Origin: Bryopsis sp. KO-2023
Taxonomy: Eukaryota > Chlorophyta > Ulvophyceae > Bryopsidales > Bryopsidaceae
Length of the DNA: 64,000 nt
Direction: 5' to 3'
Assembly (NCBI GenBank): GCA_030272585.1
Contig: BSYQ01000001.1
Span: forward strand, 2,604,001-2,668,000
A program made the translations under genes and the position numbers. Below the pieces are notes generated by a model that saw nothing but the letters and a program-made list of their open reading frames with translations, did not search any database and had not been told where the DNA came from. This document shows positions 23,071-36,094 of this stretch, piece by piece; the stretch's first letter is position 1; each line of letters opens with the position of its first letter.

Positions 23071-25544
23071 TCCTTGTTTTTTTTCGAAATGATTTGAGAG
23101 ATGGGGGGGGGGGGGACACACCACGAATCTGGGGGATGGAAAAAAAAAGAATATAAACCAAGCAAAAAAAAGTCGAGCTTCACTTTATTAATACAACAGA
23201 GTGCAGTCATTTTCACAGAATCTATTGATCCATACTATGCATATAAATATATCTGGCAGCATGTTGTTTTCAAATGATGTCGGGGGATATTTTATTGGTT
23301 AGAGAAAAAGGGTCTTTACAAAAAAAAAAAAAAAGGTACAAGTGTGGGTACATAAAGTTTATTACATGATATTATGATGGAGGGAAAATGGAGGGGATAA
23401 AATCATTAAAAAAAAAGAAGGTAAAAAAATTACAGTGCAACTCATTGCTAATTCAACCTGCTGAAAAATGGTTTTAGAGATGTAGTTTTGATGAATTCCG
23501 AGGATGATATGGGGCAGGATATTTGGAATTCAGGAAAAGTGTCATTATTTTTCGAGAGGTCATCGAGTGATGTTTTGAAAATATGAGTGAGCGATGGATA
23601 GGATTCGAACTGAGGGCTGAAAGAAAAACAAAAAAACAAAAAGCAAATCTAAAGCAGGTAGAAGAAAACAAGAGAGAGAGAGTGAAAGAAAGAAAGAAAA
23701 ACAGGAGAGAAAGGGGAGGAAAATGAGCAATTATGGGGGTGTCGGCACAGGGAATTTTCACATACAGTTGTCGGGGGTGGTACGTTTTGCTGGGGAGGCT
23801 TGGATATGGAGATGATCGTGTTAGATTTTTGTTTTCAGCTTTTTTTTTTCTGTTTTTTTTCTTGAATGCGATGCAGGGGAAAAGAAGGGAGATGGCGTGA
23901 TGTTATGTGTTAAAAAAAAAAAAAAGTCTGTGGTCTGTTTCGTTTTGACAACGGAGGATGTGCAGCTTAAAACCCTAAAAAAAAGAACAGAGTGAAAAAA
24001 AAACAGAGGATGCATGGGAGAATTCAGTGTTTTTCTAATTGTAGGAAATGGTCGGTCCAAGCTAGGGATTGATGGCTCGAGGTCCTGTGTCGCCACATTG
24101 AAAAGGTAAACGTGAATTCACAAAGAGAGAAAGGGGGTAATATGGAGGGAGCTGGCCTAGGCCAGAGGAAATCATTCATGGAGCAGACATCGGTGAGTGT
24201 CTTTGGTCCAAACGCGTGGGTTTATTTCGGGGGGAAAAGGTGCTTGGACAAAAAGCGTGGACTGGGGGTGGGGGTAATGGAAACAGTTTTTTTTTTCTGA
24301 AGCTGAATCGGTAACAAATGTTCTCGTGGGGGATGCTGGGATTGTGCTCGTTTGTTTTTTTCGTTTGTTTTTTCGTTTGTTTTTTTTCTTTATACATATG
24401 TGCGTGTATCATCTGATACATAAGTGTCATTTACGAGCTGTCAGCGTGCCTCATTTTTGGTGGGAGGGGGGGGGGGAGGGGGTACTATTCTGGGATTTGT
24501 TGATTTCAATTTGATTTCAAGTGCTTTTTCGGTGCAATTCGTGTTGGAACTTTGGTTTTTGCCTGAAGATAATGTGGTGTTGCATTGAATACCCCAAGCT
24601 TTTGGGGAAGTCCTTGTTCCCCAATGTGTCATGACAGAGCAGTTGATATCAAAACTATGGGATGCTTGAACTCCTGATCACCATTGGTGGTCGATGCAAT
24701 GAACAGGAAGGCATACTAACACTGGGGAAAATTGGACTGCACCTTCAATAACACTCCATTTTCCTTCTTTCGGTGCATAACTGTTGCTGTGACAAGATTC
24801 ATCACATTCAAGACACAGAGAGGTACTCCGAATCAAACCCCTGAAATTTCTGAACAAATTCCTTTCCATCTTCTTCCCTAGACACACTGCATTTCAAGTT
24901 ATTGGAAGCCTGATAGAGATTATACACACTTACCACGATAGGTTTCGAGGGCATGGCGGTTGAAGACATAACACTTGCTGGAGTTTGTATGGGGATGGGA
25001 ATGAGGATGATGGTGCCCATTAACAGCTCGTTGTCTTTTTGATTCACAGAGAACAAAAAGACAAAGAAAACCCCCGAAAAGTCGACCACCCAAACAAGAA
25101 ACACAACAAAACAAACTCCAGAGCAAATGAACGACCTCAGCCATTCTGAAAGGTGCCTGATGCGTCCAAGTACACTCCACACCCATCAACACACCCTCGA
25201 AACAATCAAGTTTCTGTTGGATTAGCACCCCCCCACAGAACAGCCATCGCTGATTATCAAAACTTGACAAGCGAAGTCACATCTATTTGAGGGTATCACG
25301 AAATCAGTGATTCTGGACTAACTGCTGACGTACAAAACCATCGCTCCTCGTCTGACGAGCTGTCTTCCTGCGCAAGGGGACGATATTAGTGTGCAGAGAT
25401 TGTCGTGAGGTTGCGCTAGAGCCCAAACCTACCGGAGGGGCCACCGTTTCGATAGCACCGAGTTGAACGCAGTTATATCAGACACGCCGATACAGAAACA
25501 CCACCACCAACTGAAGTTTGTACATCTTCCGCCTCAGCTCGAGC
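23071..25544. other. Unassigned region with possible minus-strand exons
   Basis: No gene can be assembled. On the minus strand, several pieces look exon-like but were not joined: FESYPSLTHIFKTSLDDLS...SLKPFFSRLN ending with a stop at about 23450, ATQDLEPSIPSLDRPFPTI near 24050-24095, and ILIPIPIQTPASVMSSTAMP near 24940-25010. They may be the C-terminal parts of an unrecognised gene or chance frames. The rest is T/A/G low-complexity DNA with a run of G near 24467. Confidence 0.3.
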
Positions 25545-27112
25545 ATGATCAGTCTCGAAAGTAAAGCGCAAAAGCCAGCGGAAATGGAGTTCGACGATTT
25601 GCTCTTCGGCGAGGAAGAGGGAGTGATTTCCGAGCCTCGGCCGGAGCAGAAGACCGTCGCCCCTCACTTTCAGCGACAAGTTTCGGCGTTAACCGCTGGC
25701 GTGCAAAGGATGTCGGTCGATGCTGATAACGCAGACTTCGGTGCGTAATAATCAAAACTCTCGACTTCCGGGGCGCTTCCCCAGTTTGATTCCTTCTACG
25801 AAGTCGAAAAAAGGTTGAAAAAACCAGAAGTTTATCGCGCTTGGGGGGGAAGCGTTTGTGTTAGTTACACTTGAACGTTGGGGGTTTTGTGGGCGTGACT
25901 GTGTCCCTCCGAAACTAACCGTCCAGTGAAGCTTCCCTTCCCCTTTTGTAATCTCCTCTTGTGTGTCGAACTAATTGCTCGCTTTGGGCTCGTCGCTGCT
26001 GTTAGGTTTTGTGAACGAAGAGAAACCGTTCAGTCCGCCCACAGCAGGCGCCGTCACAGCGCAGAGGTGGCACAGCGTCGCCAACGAAATCGATGGGCAA
26101 CAGGATGGGTTCGCAACCAGAATGGTGAGCCCCCCACCTTCTTTTTTACCAAAACTGGAAAAACTCTGAAACTCAAGTCCAACTACTCAACTCAACTGAA
26201 CACTCTTTTTTTTTGAAAAAGGAATTTGAGTAGGATGGGGAAAAAATAATAAAGAATTGGATATTGGTAAGGTCACAAAGTAGACTGAGGAGTCCTTTGG
26301 AAGTCACCGCTGGTCAGTTTTTGAGGGATGGAATACCTTGATGCCAATTGACCAAATCAACTAGCGACATACAAGCTGTCGGATCTACTTTTTTTTCTTT
26401 CAAGGAAAGAGACCCTGGACTTATTACAGGATAGAAAAAATCACCACCCACAGATATAACTTTTTTTTCTTCTTTTTTTTTGGGGTGGGGGGTGGGGGGG
26501 GGAGTTTTTCTCTATATCTTTTGCTATCATCTTTTGGAAATGAGAGAATCGACGTAAAAAAGGTTTAAAGAAAATTGGTGGGGAGTTGGGTCGTAACGAG
26601 AAAATCAAAGTAAAAAATATGCCATAAAGTGGTGGGATTATTAATTCAACGTTGAATCGTCCATCGTTTTATTGCAGGGAACAAGTGCCCCCGTCACGAT
26701 CCCCACCACCATGTGTAGCTGGCATCGCCAGGCACCTTCCCTAGAAGACCTGGACGAAGAAAACTACGATGGACCTCCTCGAGCGACGACCTTCGTGCCC
26801 CCCCACCTTATGGTAGAAAAACCAACGATCCAGTTTTCGTTGAACAGCAGCATCGCCGACAAGAGAGCCAAGTTGAGGGCGAGAGCCGAAATTCTTCGGC
26901 TGACTGGTTTTATCGAAAACGCACCGGCTCCACGAGTCCAAAGAGGCTGGGGTGGAGGCCACACCAACGAACGACACAATGACAGGGCGGGGGGGATTTC
27001 GGCGGAAGTGTCGAGAACTGTAGGAATAGTTGGAGGAGGTCCTAAGGGGGGGAGGAGTGCGAAAATGGTGGGGGCGTTGAGTAAAGAGTTTGGCGCTCCC
27101 CGGCTGAAGTGA
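25545..27112 (+). CDS. S40/DUF584-like protein of unknown function
   Basis: Three exons (25545-25740, 26006-26124, 26678-27112) sum to 750 bp, 249 aa, in phase. The N-terminus is acidic (FDDLLFGEEEG). The middle contains VPPHLM preceded by a short acidic stretch, then QFSLNSSIADKRAKLRARA and EILRLTGFIEN. This order (VP-x-I-P...W, VPPH, FS, a basic R-rich helix, R-x-TGF) resembles plant senescence regulator S40/DUF584, where the pattern is VPPHE...FSV...GRDLRRVRN...TGF. The GRTLKGRDL core is not conserved, so the match is by motif order only. The C-terminus is Gly/Arg-rich and probably disordered. A second ATG at 25584 could be the start. Location is unpredicted, and a nuclear role is only an analogy with plant S40. 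Confidence 0.6.
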
Positions 27113-29190
27113 CTTTGATTTCTTCAGTGCAGGGAAAACAAAAAAGAAAAAGAAAAGGGGAAAAAAAAATACTCTTTGGGGTTGGGAGGGAAATGCTATG
27201 GTTGACATGTGACTACGACAATTCAATGGGATCTTGGGATGGAAGAGCTTCAATGTGTGGACTTCTTTTTTTTTATTTTTTGGCTCCAGGATGTGAGTAA
27301 AATAGAAGAGACAGAAAATGTAAGAAGAAAATGGGATGGGTTCACAAAGAAGGTTAAAAAAAAAACAAAAAACAAGGGGGACAAAAAAAATTATGAGGTG
27401 GGCGGAGAAGAAAAAAAAAAGCTAAAAGGGGGGGGGGAAGAAAAAGACATCGTGTGAAAACACTTGCCACAGGGGAATTTATGAAGCTCTGAATTGTATT
27501 TTGTGAGTGTAGTCTTTGTCACCTCTAGCTGAGCGTGCGTGTGTTTTTTTATGTGCTTTTTTTCAACTTTTTTTTTCAAATTTCCATCTGTTTTTCTTGG
27601 GTTCTTTTTTTTCGCTGTCAAGCTTCTTAGAGTTTGAGATGCGAAAAAAAAAGGGAAAGACTGAGAGGAAGGAAGGAAGGAAAGTGCGTTGGTTGCTTTT
27701 TTTTTTAATAGTGTACAGATAATTTGATTGGGAGCTTGAATGCTGTTGAAGAGAAAGTTTCGAAGAAAAAAAAAAGCAAAAGTGAAAAAAAAGCAAAAGT
27801 GAAGAGGAAAAAGGGGGTGGGGTGGGAAGAAAGAGAGTCGAGAAATTCTGAATGGGGAAGACTGCATTGTGGCATGAGATTGCACACACTCTGGTTATTT
27901 TGTATGTGATGTTCGTGTGAGTTTTTGTTTCTCTGTGCATTTTCGTGTTTCGGGTTTTCCTGGGGCTCCTTTGTTTTCAGGGTTTCGAGAGAAAAAAAAA
28001 GAAAGAAAGAGAGAAACGGTTTTTCTGGGCCAGATGATTTTTTTTTTCCGTCCGGGAGTATTTTTCCCCATTTTTTTATAAACCAGGGTTGGAAAGAAGA
28101 TTCTTTCCAACGGATATTTGCTACGGTTTGAATAAGACTTTAGCGAAGTTTGGGGGGTAATTTGCAGTACATTTAGTTTCGGATTGGATTTAGCTTCGGG
28201 CATTTTTATCGTTTTTTTTTTTTTTTTTTTCAGAAGAAAAATTGTATTGCATTGGGGAAATCGTGGAGGGGTGGGGAAAAAGAAAGAAAAAAAAAACACA
28301 CACACCGTGTCCTGATGGCATTTTTGTTCTTTCTTTTTCCTTTTTCACGATCTCCTGTTTTTGCTTCCAGATATAGACACGCCCACAGATTATTCAAAGT
28401 TTTGTGTGTTTACGATATTTGCATGGGCAGTTTTGGTGGTTTTTAATCATCGGCTTTAAGATCGACGGTAAAAACGAAAAAAAAAAGGGTTTTCTTTCTA
28501 GATATATGCATGGATACCATGAACGCACCATTTCATTGGTGGTTTTGGGTAGTCTGGACTAGTCCCGAAATCAAAAAACAGAAAAGAAACAAAGAAATTG
28601 GGGAGAAAAAAAAGTGGAAAAGAAAACAAAAAACTTTGAGTTGTTGTAAGCATGTTGTTGCAAATGTTTGATTGCTTTATTGATTGATTGAGTTTATTTT
28701 TAGATCGCGTTTGCCCTCCTGACCTGGCTTGGGGGGGGTTGGACTGAAACTGGATGGAACTATGAATAATTATTATTGCATTGATTATTTTTTATTCTTT
28801 TCTATTGTGTCGGAATTGATTTGTGTAAGCTGAAATGTCTTTTCGGTAATTGACAGGTGGTTGGAAACCTAATGCAAGTTCAGCATGTTATTGTTGTGAT
28901 CACTGATCATGATCTATTATTACATACATATTCACCATGCAATGCACTTCACCGTAATTGGTCATCCAAAAAATCATGAAATGCTCTTCTTTGTGTACAA
29001 AATCTTTACACATGTGGGCGGTGTCACACAGGTCAGGCCGGTTTAATAAGATATTTCAGCCAAAGTTTGATAAAAAACAGGGAGGGAGGGGGATGTACAA
29101 ACTTATGGAACACAAGACATGAACGACCCTTGATTAGCGACCCTTCTTTTAATGATAGTGCTTTGATCAATCAATCAATTGATCTTGAAT
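27113..29190. other. Long low-complexity intergenic region
   Basis: Dominated by A, T and G homopolymers with alternating purine- and pyrimidine-rich blocks. Open frames here are Lys- or Phe-rich artefacts of poly-A/poly-T. No exon is supported. It includes the S40-like 3' UTR and lies 3' to the SIZ1-like gene. Confidence 0.4.
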
Positions 29191-29490
29191 CAGTAGTGTA
29201 TTTTTTTTCAATTTTACTGGCTCCAAAATGGCCCTAAATTTGGCCATTTCAAATTGTTGTGGCCCTTTTGTGGCCCCAATTTGTCCGAAAAAATTAGAAT
29301 ATGGCCCAACTTCAAAAACAGAACAAGGCTTGGTTTTCGTATAGCATTTATTTAATGCTGTTGGTTTTGATTTCTATGGAATTGGATGTGGCCCCAGGCC
29401 TTACAATTTTTGGGTGAATGTGGCCCTTTTGTGGCCCAAAAATTTGCCATTCTAACTTCTTAGGGGGCCCAGAATGGGCCAATAAAAACA
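29190..29490. repeat. Dispersed GGCC-rich repeat, copy 1
   Basis: Contains repeated TGGCCC motifs and the stretch GGGTGAATGTGGCCCTTTTG near 29413, which recurs near 52810. Its outer edges (CAGTAGTGTATTTTTTT at the left, and the complement of AATAAAAACACACTGG at the right) resemble each other inverted, suggesting degenerate terminal inverted repeats of a small DNA element. No coding capacity. Confidence 0.7.
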
Positions 29491-30068
29491 CACTGGTCAG
29501 TAGATCACTACTCCAAAGTCCCAAAACGTCAATACTTTTGATCTGGTGCTCTTGAAGGTAAACTGGAATCTGTTTCCACTTGAGTAGGTCGCTATGGCTG
29601 TACACATGGGGCCTGTTTCAAGTCTCAGAAAATGAGCTGTTTCATGCCACCATTATTCTCGTACCAATCCTCACACTGTCCACCCCACCACCTAGGTAAA
29701 TTTGAAGCAACTTGAGGTTTTCTTGATTTCAGGAGTGACGTTTTAGTTGAAAAAGATCGAGCTCATGGAAGCTAAGAAAATTTGTTGTTTACACGAAGAC
29801 TTGAACATCGTATGAAGCATCATCAATTTCACCTCATTCCCCCCCTTATCTACACTCACTCGAGTGAACCCCATCACAAGTATTAGTACAGACCAAAAAT
29901 ATGTGCAGCCTCTATTATCCAACTCAAAACTCACTAATATTACTTTACAGTAGCAGTAAAGTAAGCACAGTGTTTGTGCAGTTTTGTTCCAGCCAGGGAA
30001 ACCCCCCAGAGAGAACTTCCAGATCGAATCAATATATCTCCCCCCCCACCCTTATCTAGACATCCATC
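29491..30068. other. Intergenic, downstream of the SIZ1-like gene
   Basis: No exon recognised. It contains a C8 run near 30042 and should hold the SIZ1-like 3' UTR. Confidence 0.35.
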
Positions 30069-33000
30069 CTAATCTTCATCCAAATCCAGCTCTATGACTT
30101 CCACATTTCCATTAGGTTTCCTGTATGCTTCGAAGGCACTGTTGCTGCTCCCAAGAATATCGGACGCCCGCAGTGTAACTTCGTTCCCAGTTTGCAGCAT
30201 CACAGATTGATGGGCTGGATGCCTCCTGGTCACCACACGCTGTTGAGGCACGCGCGCATTTTGTTGAGGAACAAACCCCCTCCCTCTCCCTCGTCCAGAA
30301 ACACCAAATCCTGGAAACTGTCTTTGATGAGCATCCAGGCCCAGCAGTGGTGCATTGGCACCACTAACAACACCAGCTGCTAACCCCACCTGTGCTGGCA
30401 CACCCCGAGCTTGAGACAAAGGCGCAGGCATTGGCATTGGCATGTTGTGAACAGGCACTGCCGAACTCCCATTTCGCATTGGTATGTTTTGAACTGGCAC
30501 AGTCGAACTCCCATTGCGCATTGGTACGTTGTGAACTGGCACTGTCGAACTCCCAGGAATGTTACGCACAGGTATCATCCCAGCCATTGGTGGTGATGGA
30601 GCCGGTTGCTGCCCAATGTGTGGAGCTCTTTGGTGCCCCCATCCACTGATGTGATGCAGAGCATTCATTGGAGGCCCTGTCGGGCTGGGATTGACGCCCA
30701 CAGGGGCAGGAAAGTTACGGACCTGATTGTAGTTAGGTGGAAAACTCGTGGAAGGGGGTTGGTGGTGAGGAGGATGTGGATTAACGTGGTGAGCCAGGTT
30801 TCCGACTGAAGAAGAACCGACAGTAAACTCGAAGCAGGGGTAGCCATTTCCAGCCTGGGATATCGATGGTCTTGCCTGCAAGGTTAACAAAAAAAAAAGC
30901 CTTCACAGTCCTTCCTTTATGCCATTAAGTGTTATTCCGGTGTGGGATTCTTTTTTACTTTTTTTTTTTTTTTTTCCAATGTGTTGCTGATTCCTTTCTT
31001 CCTTTCTTGAATTGAAATCTTCTCTTTCCCTGATGGGTTTTTTTTCCCCTTTGCAAATTCTTTCAGGGTTTTTTTTCCCCTTTCCTTTCCAGGGGGATCC
31101 TTCGTGGAAGATAAGAAAGTTACACAATCGTGCAGCGATTTCACAAAGAATTTGTAAAACCCAGTGGTCCCGTATATAATTTCTGTCTCTTTTTCCCCCC
31201 TTACTTTGCCTTTCTTTTCCCCTACTACTAAAATACTCCTGGCAAGACCAAAAAAAAGAGCTACTACCGACCCAACATCATCTTTCCCCATCAAAAATTG
31301 CCCTTTTTTTTGGGGGTGCCCCACTTCCACCTTTTACACTGGGAAAACCCTGGAATACGTTTCCATTGTGCCTCCTCCCACTTATGCGAATATGTAGATG
31401 CCATCCCTGGTGTGTATTATCTTTTTTTTCATTTCTTGTTTATTTCACCTCTTCACGTTTTTTTTTCTTTTTTTTTTTTGCAAAAAGAAAAACACTCTAC
31501 TGAAAAAAATCCTGTTACCCCTTCCTTCTCTCCTACTGTACACCCCAAAGACACCACCAAAAGAAAAAAAGAACCAAGAAAACTCTGAAAATCGAACATT
31601 TGAGAAAGGGTGGGAGGGGGAGGGGTCCCCCAACTGACCTGACCTGAAACCACCTAATCAATCCAAAAGATCGATTACTTCTGGACAAACCTCGTTGGGA
31701 AATGTGCGTGACCGAGGTGCTTGCTGGTACGGAAATCCTCCTGGAGCAGAACTAAACGGCATCCTCTGAGCACCGCTACCTTCCCCACCACCACCACCTG
31801 CCGTCGAAGTCGCTCCGTGGTGGTTGGGGTGTCCAGTGTTGACATCATCTTCATCATCATCGTCCGAAAGCAAATCGATGATGTCGACATTGTTGTTCGG
31901 AGTGTCGTCCACCTGCCTCTTGACCTGCTCGTTGTGTTCCCTCATTGCAGCCGCCGCCTTTCGCATCTCCTCATATTCGTCGTCCGAATCCTCATCCCTG
32001 CATCCACATCAACAACAAATGATCACATCAGGATTTAATGCAACACAAAAACTGACCGACTAACAAGGAATTAGGTTTTCGGAGCCAACTTGGCAAAATG
32101 AAGTTTTTGTTTTGTTTTGTTTTGTTTTTCTTGTCAAGAACCTTGGAAGCCAAAACAGAAAGCAGGTTTCCCACTCTTTTCTTTGGTGCACTTGATTGGT
32201 GGCAATGGGGTTTGACAGAGAGCGGAAATAATATCGATTACGTCACTTACTCTGACATTGCGTCAGACACATCCTCCATTTTGACATCAAGAACAGGCGA
32301 ATCATCATAAATGCTCCTCCACGGACCGGTCGTCCCGTTCGGTCTCCAGCCCCCCTCCGGATTCACCTCCACTTCGTTGATGTTTGGAGCATCCCTCAAA
32401 CACGCCAAAACCCGTTCCACATACACATCGACTTGCAAATTCTGCACGCATGACGGCCTCAGAGAATTCGGACACGCCCATTTCCTCGTTTTCTCTGCAG
32501 ACTGCAAGAAGCTGTCCAAGTCGAAGACCGCCTCCAGCATATCGACATCGACAAAGCGTGCGGGAGTGGCTATTCGCATCATGGACAACGGGCACTTCAG
32601 AGAAATCACTGCTGATGTGGTTTCGATTCCATCGCACCAGCCGCCACCCTTGACTTGTCTGATCACTCTCAGGGTGGCTGCATTCAAGCTCTCTTTCTGC
32701 TTCATTTTCTGTTTGACGTCCTCATGACTCCGTTTCTCGACGATCTGCACCGTCACTGCAAACAGCCTGTTGTCCGCACATTCTATGTGGAGAGTGTTTT
32801 TTCCATCCCTCCTTACCAGCGAATCTGCACGCACACAAAGATTCCAACGGGTTGACAGGAGGCCTTGGGGAAAAAAAAGGAAAAAAAAAACCCTCTCTGT
32901 TGCATTTGTTAAGCGATCATTGTTGTTTCAGAAAATGACTGCTGCCACAATCTTTTCCGCACTCAATTTCAAACGCAATCTTTTTAACCAAGCAAACCAA

Positions 33001-36000
33001 TCATAATTTTATTTTTGATTTTATTTTTTCACGATATTCCTAAATTCTCACCAATTATGGCAGGCTCATCACGCTGGTTGTTTCCCAACTTATTGTTTTG
33101 ACTTCGCCCGTATACCCGGTACTGTGTATTGTTCACCCTCAAGCTGCAATGTTTCGGCCAGTGAAATCGATGGGGTATATCATCCGACAGCAACAAGCAG
33201 CCAACCTGTTGAAAAGAAATAAAAAACTACTTGAGTCAATGCCACTTAAGGCTCCACCAAACACATTTTCCCCTTCCAGAAAAATTTATATACATGGGAC
33301 TGTATTGACGGAATCAAGATGGGCTGTTATCGGAAATAATGAAAACTCTCGGTTCTTTTTGCAATCAATTTTTACCCCACAAAATTTAGAAGAAGAAAAA
33401 AGAAACGACAGCACGATGCACCCACTTGCAATCTGAGCTCTCTTCGCATGATTTTCTGCAAGAATGGCTGCTTCACGTGGAATACTCGCTCTTGGTACTG
33501 GACCTGCTGGAGCGTCCCCGCTTGAATTTGATGACCATTGAATCTACACCCCCACCAAAGAAAAAAAACACGAAGACGCTCGCACAAAAGAGAACCAATT
33601 TGCAAAAAACAACAAATTTGCCTTGCGGCATAGAACACAATTTTATAAAATAAAATAAAATTTCTGATTGCCTCTGTGTTACGCTGTGGCAAGGTAGTTT
33701 GTTTTGGAAATGGTGAACAGAAACTACGAATGAAGTGAGAGTTGCCCAAGGTTTTAAGGCATTTCCAAGTCTTCTGGTGTTTTGTGTCCCCTCCCCCCTG
33801 CTCCCTCCTCAAAAAGAACAATAGTAAAAAATAATAATAGCTCCCCAGGAGGACTTATGAATTCATTAGTGCGCCCCCCACCTTAGTTTCGTGAAAGGAA
33901 GCACCGTTACACCCACATTCTCCCAAAAGGGATCCGCTCTTTGACATCGACATCCATCACAAAAGAAGTCAGTGGGGGGCGGACTGTTTGTTGGAGTGAT
34001 GCATCCCGCATGCTGCCACACCGGGCATGATGGATCCTGCAACATAGCGGCCCAAGATTCTCAATTGGAATAATACAGTATGGGGGAAATCTGCTTTCAA
34101 GAACTGGTGTTGAGCAATAAAAGTACACAGAAGTGAAAGAATGAAGATCAGAAAAAAAACTGGGGAACAAAAAAAATTATCCTCCAGAAAGCAAAATGGT
34201 AAGAAAAAAAAACAGGATCTGGTACAAAAAAAAAGCCCGTCAATTTCCCCCGTGATGCTGGAAATTTTTCGACGCTGGAGGTCGGCTGACAAATTATTTC
34301 CGTGGTTTTAGTTTTGGACGGCTGCAAGACTTCAGGAGTGCTATCATAGTTTTAAAAAAAGAAAGAATGAAAACGCCTGCTTTAATAGTTTCACACTTTT
34401 CCCTAACTGTTGAGGTTTAATATTAATACTGTGGAGGTTTGATAATAATACGTTTATCTGACGACATCAAAGGGGTTCGGGCAGAATGCTTACGCTGCAT
34501 TTGACCATTCTGTCCTGTCTAAAAGTGTTGTTCGCACACAAACACCGAACAACTGCTGTTCGACCAGGATTGGGATTGTCTTGGCGACCTGAGCCGGATG
34601 CATCTCTGAAAGACATTGGCCTGGACAAATTCGATCCGTTCGACCCCCTCATCCCAGCGGCTTGCTCTTCGGCGACCCCAGTGCTTCCCCCTTGATTAAC
34701 CCAATAAGGCGCCGGCATCCCCAGAGGGTTCTGGTTGATCATCACTTTGTACACGCTTGTCACAACTTTGCCTGCACAACAGACAGGCAAAAACGAGGCA
34801 TCTTGTCACAGAGCGAGGAAATCTCCGTTCCTCCAGAACCCCCGGGGTTTTGGTTGTCGCGGAGGTGTGTGTTTGTTTGTTTGTGTTTTATACTTTTACG
34901 CGAAACTTTCAATCCGGAATCAGAAATACAGACGTCACTGGGCGCGTCAGGACAGACCACAGAATCAGTACTGAGACCCTAACCCCGAGAACCACACGGG
35001 GACGCCTGGACGCCACAACGATGCAACGGAGATTTCTATCCGTTTCTCTTCATCGAAAGGCGATCCTAAGCGGAAGACACGTCACCTAACGAGAACGCAG
35101 CTTTACGCGACCAAAACACGACTCCGCCGCGTGAAGCATCGCTGGTGTTACCGTTTCCTTCTTTCTTTTCGTTTTTTGAATTCCCGACGGAACGAGGAAC
35201 GCTTCTTCCAGCCGCAAAAAAATAAAAATTGGGTGAGTTGCTGGGAGCGATGTCGACGTCTTTTTCTTTCGCCCTCGACCAAGTCTGCGAGGTAAAAGAA
35301 AAGTCACACCCGCCAGCTTGTGGAAAGACAAAACAGAAGGAAAAAAAAAAAAAAAACACAACAAAAGCGAGGGGACAAAAAAAAGAAAAACGTACTGCAC
35401 ACCCAACAGGGAAAACATACCAAAAGAGAAGCACCGAAAGTTACGTGTCGAAACCCCCTCCCCCCCCTCAAAAAGACTGGGGGTGTCTGTGTTTTCTTGC
35501 CTTTCCCGAAAGACGCAACTCACCGATGTAAGTGGGGGGAAAAACGAGACGGAATTAATGAGGACCAGTTCACCTACTTGGCAGATTCAGACAAGGGTGT
35601 GTTTTGTTTTGGAGTGACGTGGATATTACAAACTTAGAAATTGGTGGTGGGGCGCCCCCAATTCGTGATACTTCCCATAGACCTCACCTGGAGGCAGCTC
35701 AAGACCCACTCTGCACCACCAAAACATAATGGAGTCGGGTTACGAAAGAAAGACACGAAAGTGCAAAAAAGTGTTCGCACACTGACTGGGGTTTCAACAG
35801 GTACGGGTGGCGAACGCAAAAAAAAAAAACAGAAAGCGAGGAAACGAGCCAAAGCACGCCGCTCCGTACCCATCTTTGTTTAGCCGATAAAATTCCAGGA
35901 GTCTCGAGTGCATATCCGCTTTCTTTCCACCTCTTTTCAGCCCCAAGGCGTCGAGACAGCTGACGAGCTCTCGAATCCGGAAGCAACTTATGCACCTCTA

Positions 36001-36094
36001 GGAGAACCCGCGCATATCAAAGAACTGCTCCGAAATGAGACTGCACAGCATCGCCCCCAAAGTTCCGCACCTCTATTTCCGCCTGATCCTCCAT
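30069..36094 (-). CDS. SIZ1: SIZ1/PIAS-type SUMO ligase homologue with degenerate SP-RING
   Basis: Multi-exon gene with the plant SIZ1 domain order. Start at 36094 (MEDQAEIE), then the exon 35870-35997 encodes a SAP domain (FRIRELVSCLDALGLKRGGK). The exon 34467-34770 gives CLCANNTFRQDRMVKC and the next (about 33890-34040) DPSCPVWQHAGCI, FFCDGCRCQRADPFW, together a complete C4HC3 PHD finger. PINIT-domain exons follow near 33450-33550 and 33040-33210 (RFHWPKHCSLRVNN, NNKLGNNQRDEPAI). The exon 32247-32834 carries the SP-RING region ISLKCPLSMMRIATPARF, but the canonical CxH...C and CPxC zinc ligands are largely replaced (VDVDMLEAVFDL, WACPNSL). The tail has two SUMO-interacting motifs: VDIIDLLSDDDDED near 31850-31885 and VEVIELDLDED at the very end. 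Family role is SUMO conjugation to nuclear proteins, but catalysis here is doubtful. At least one exon between 34770 and 35870 is unresolved. Confidence 0.9.

Noticed and set aside
27390..27940. Lys- or Phe-rich open frames up to 164 codons
   Set aside because: They arise from alternating poly-A and poly-T tracts and have no motif, conservation clue or splice logic.
30192..30809. Plus-strand frames with repeated NWHCRTP/ELALSNS segments
   Set aside because: Antisense of the repetitive VPVHN-x-P-M-R-N-G-S region of the SIZ1-like C-terminus.
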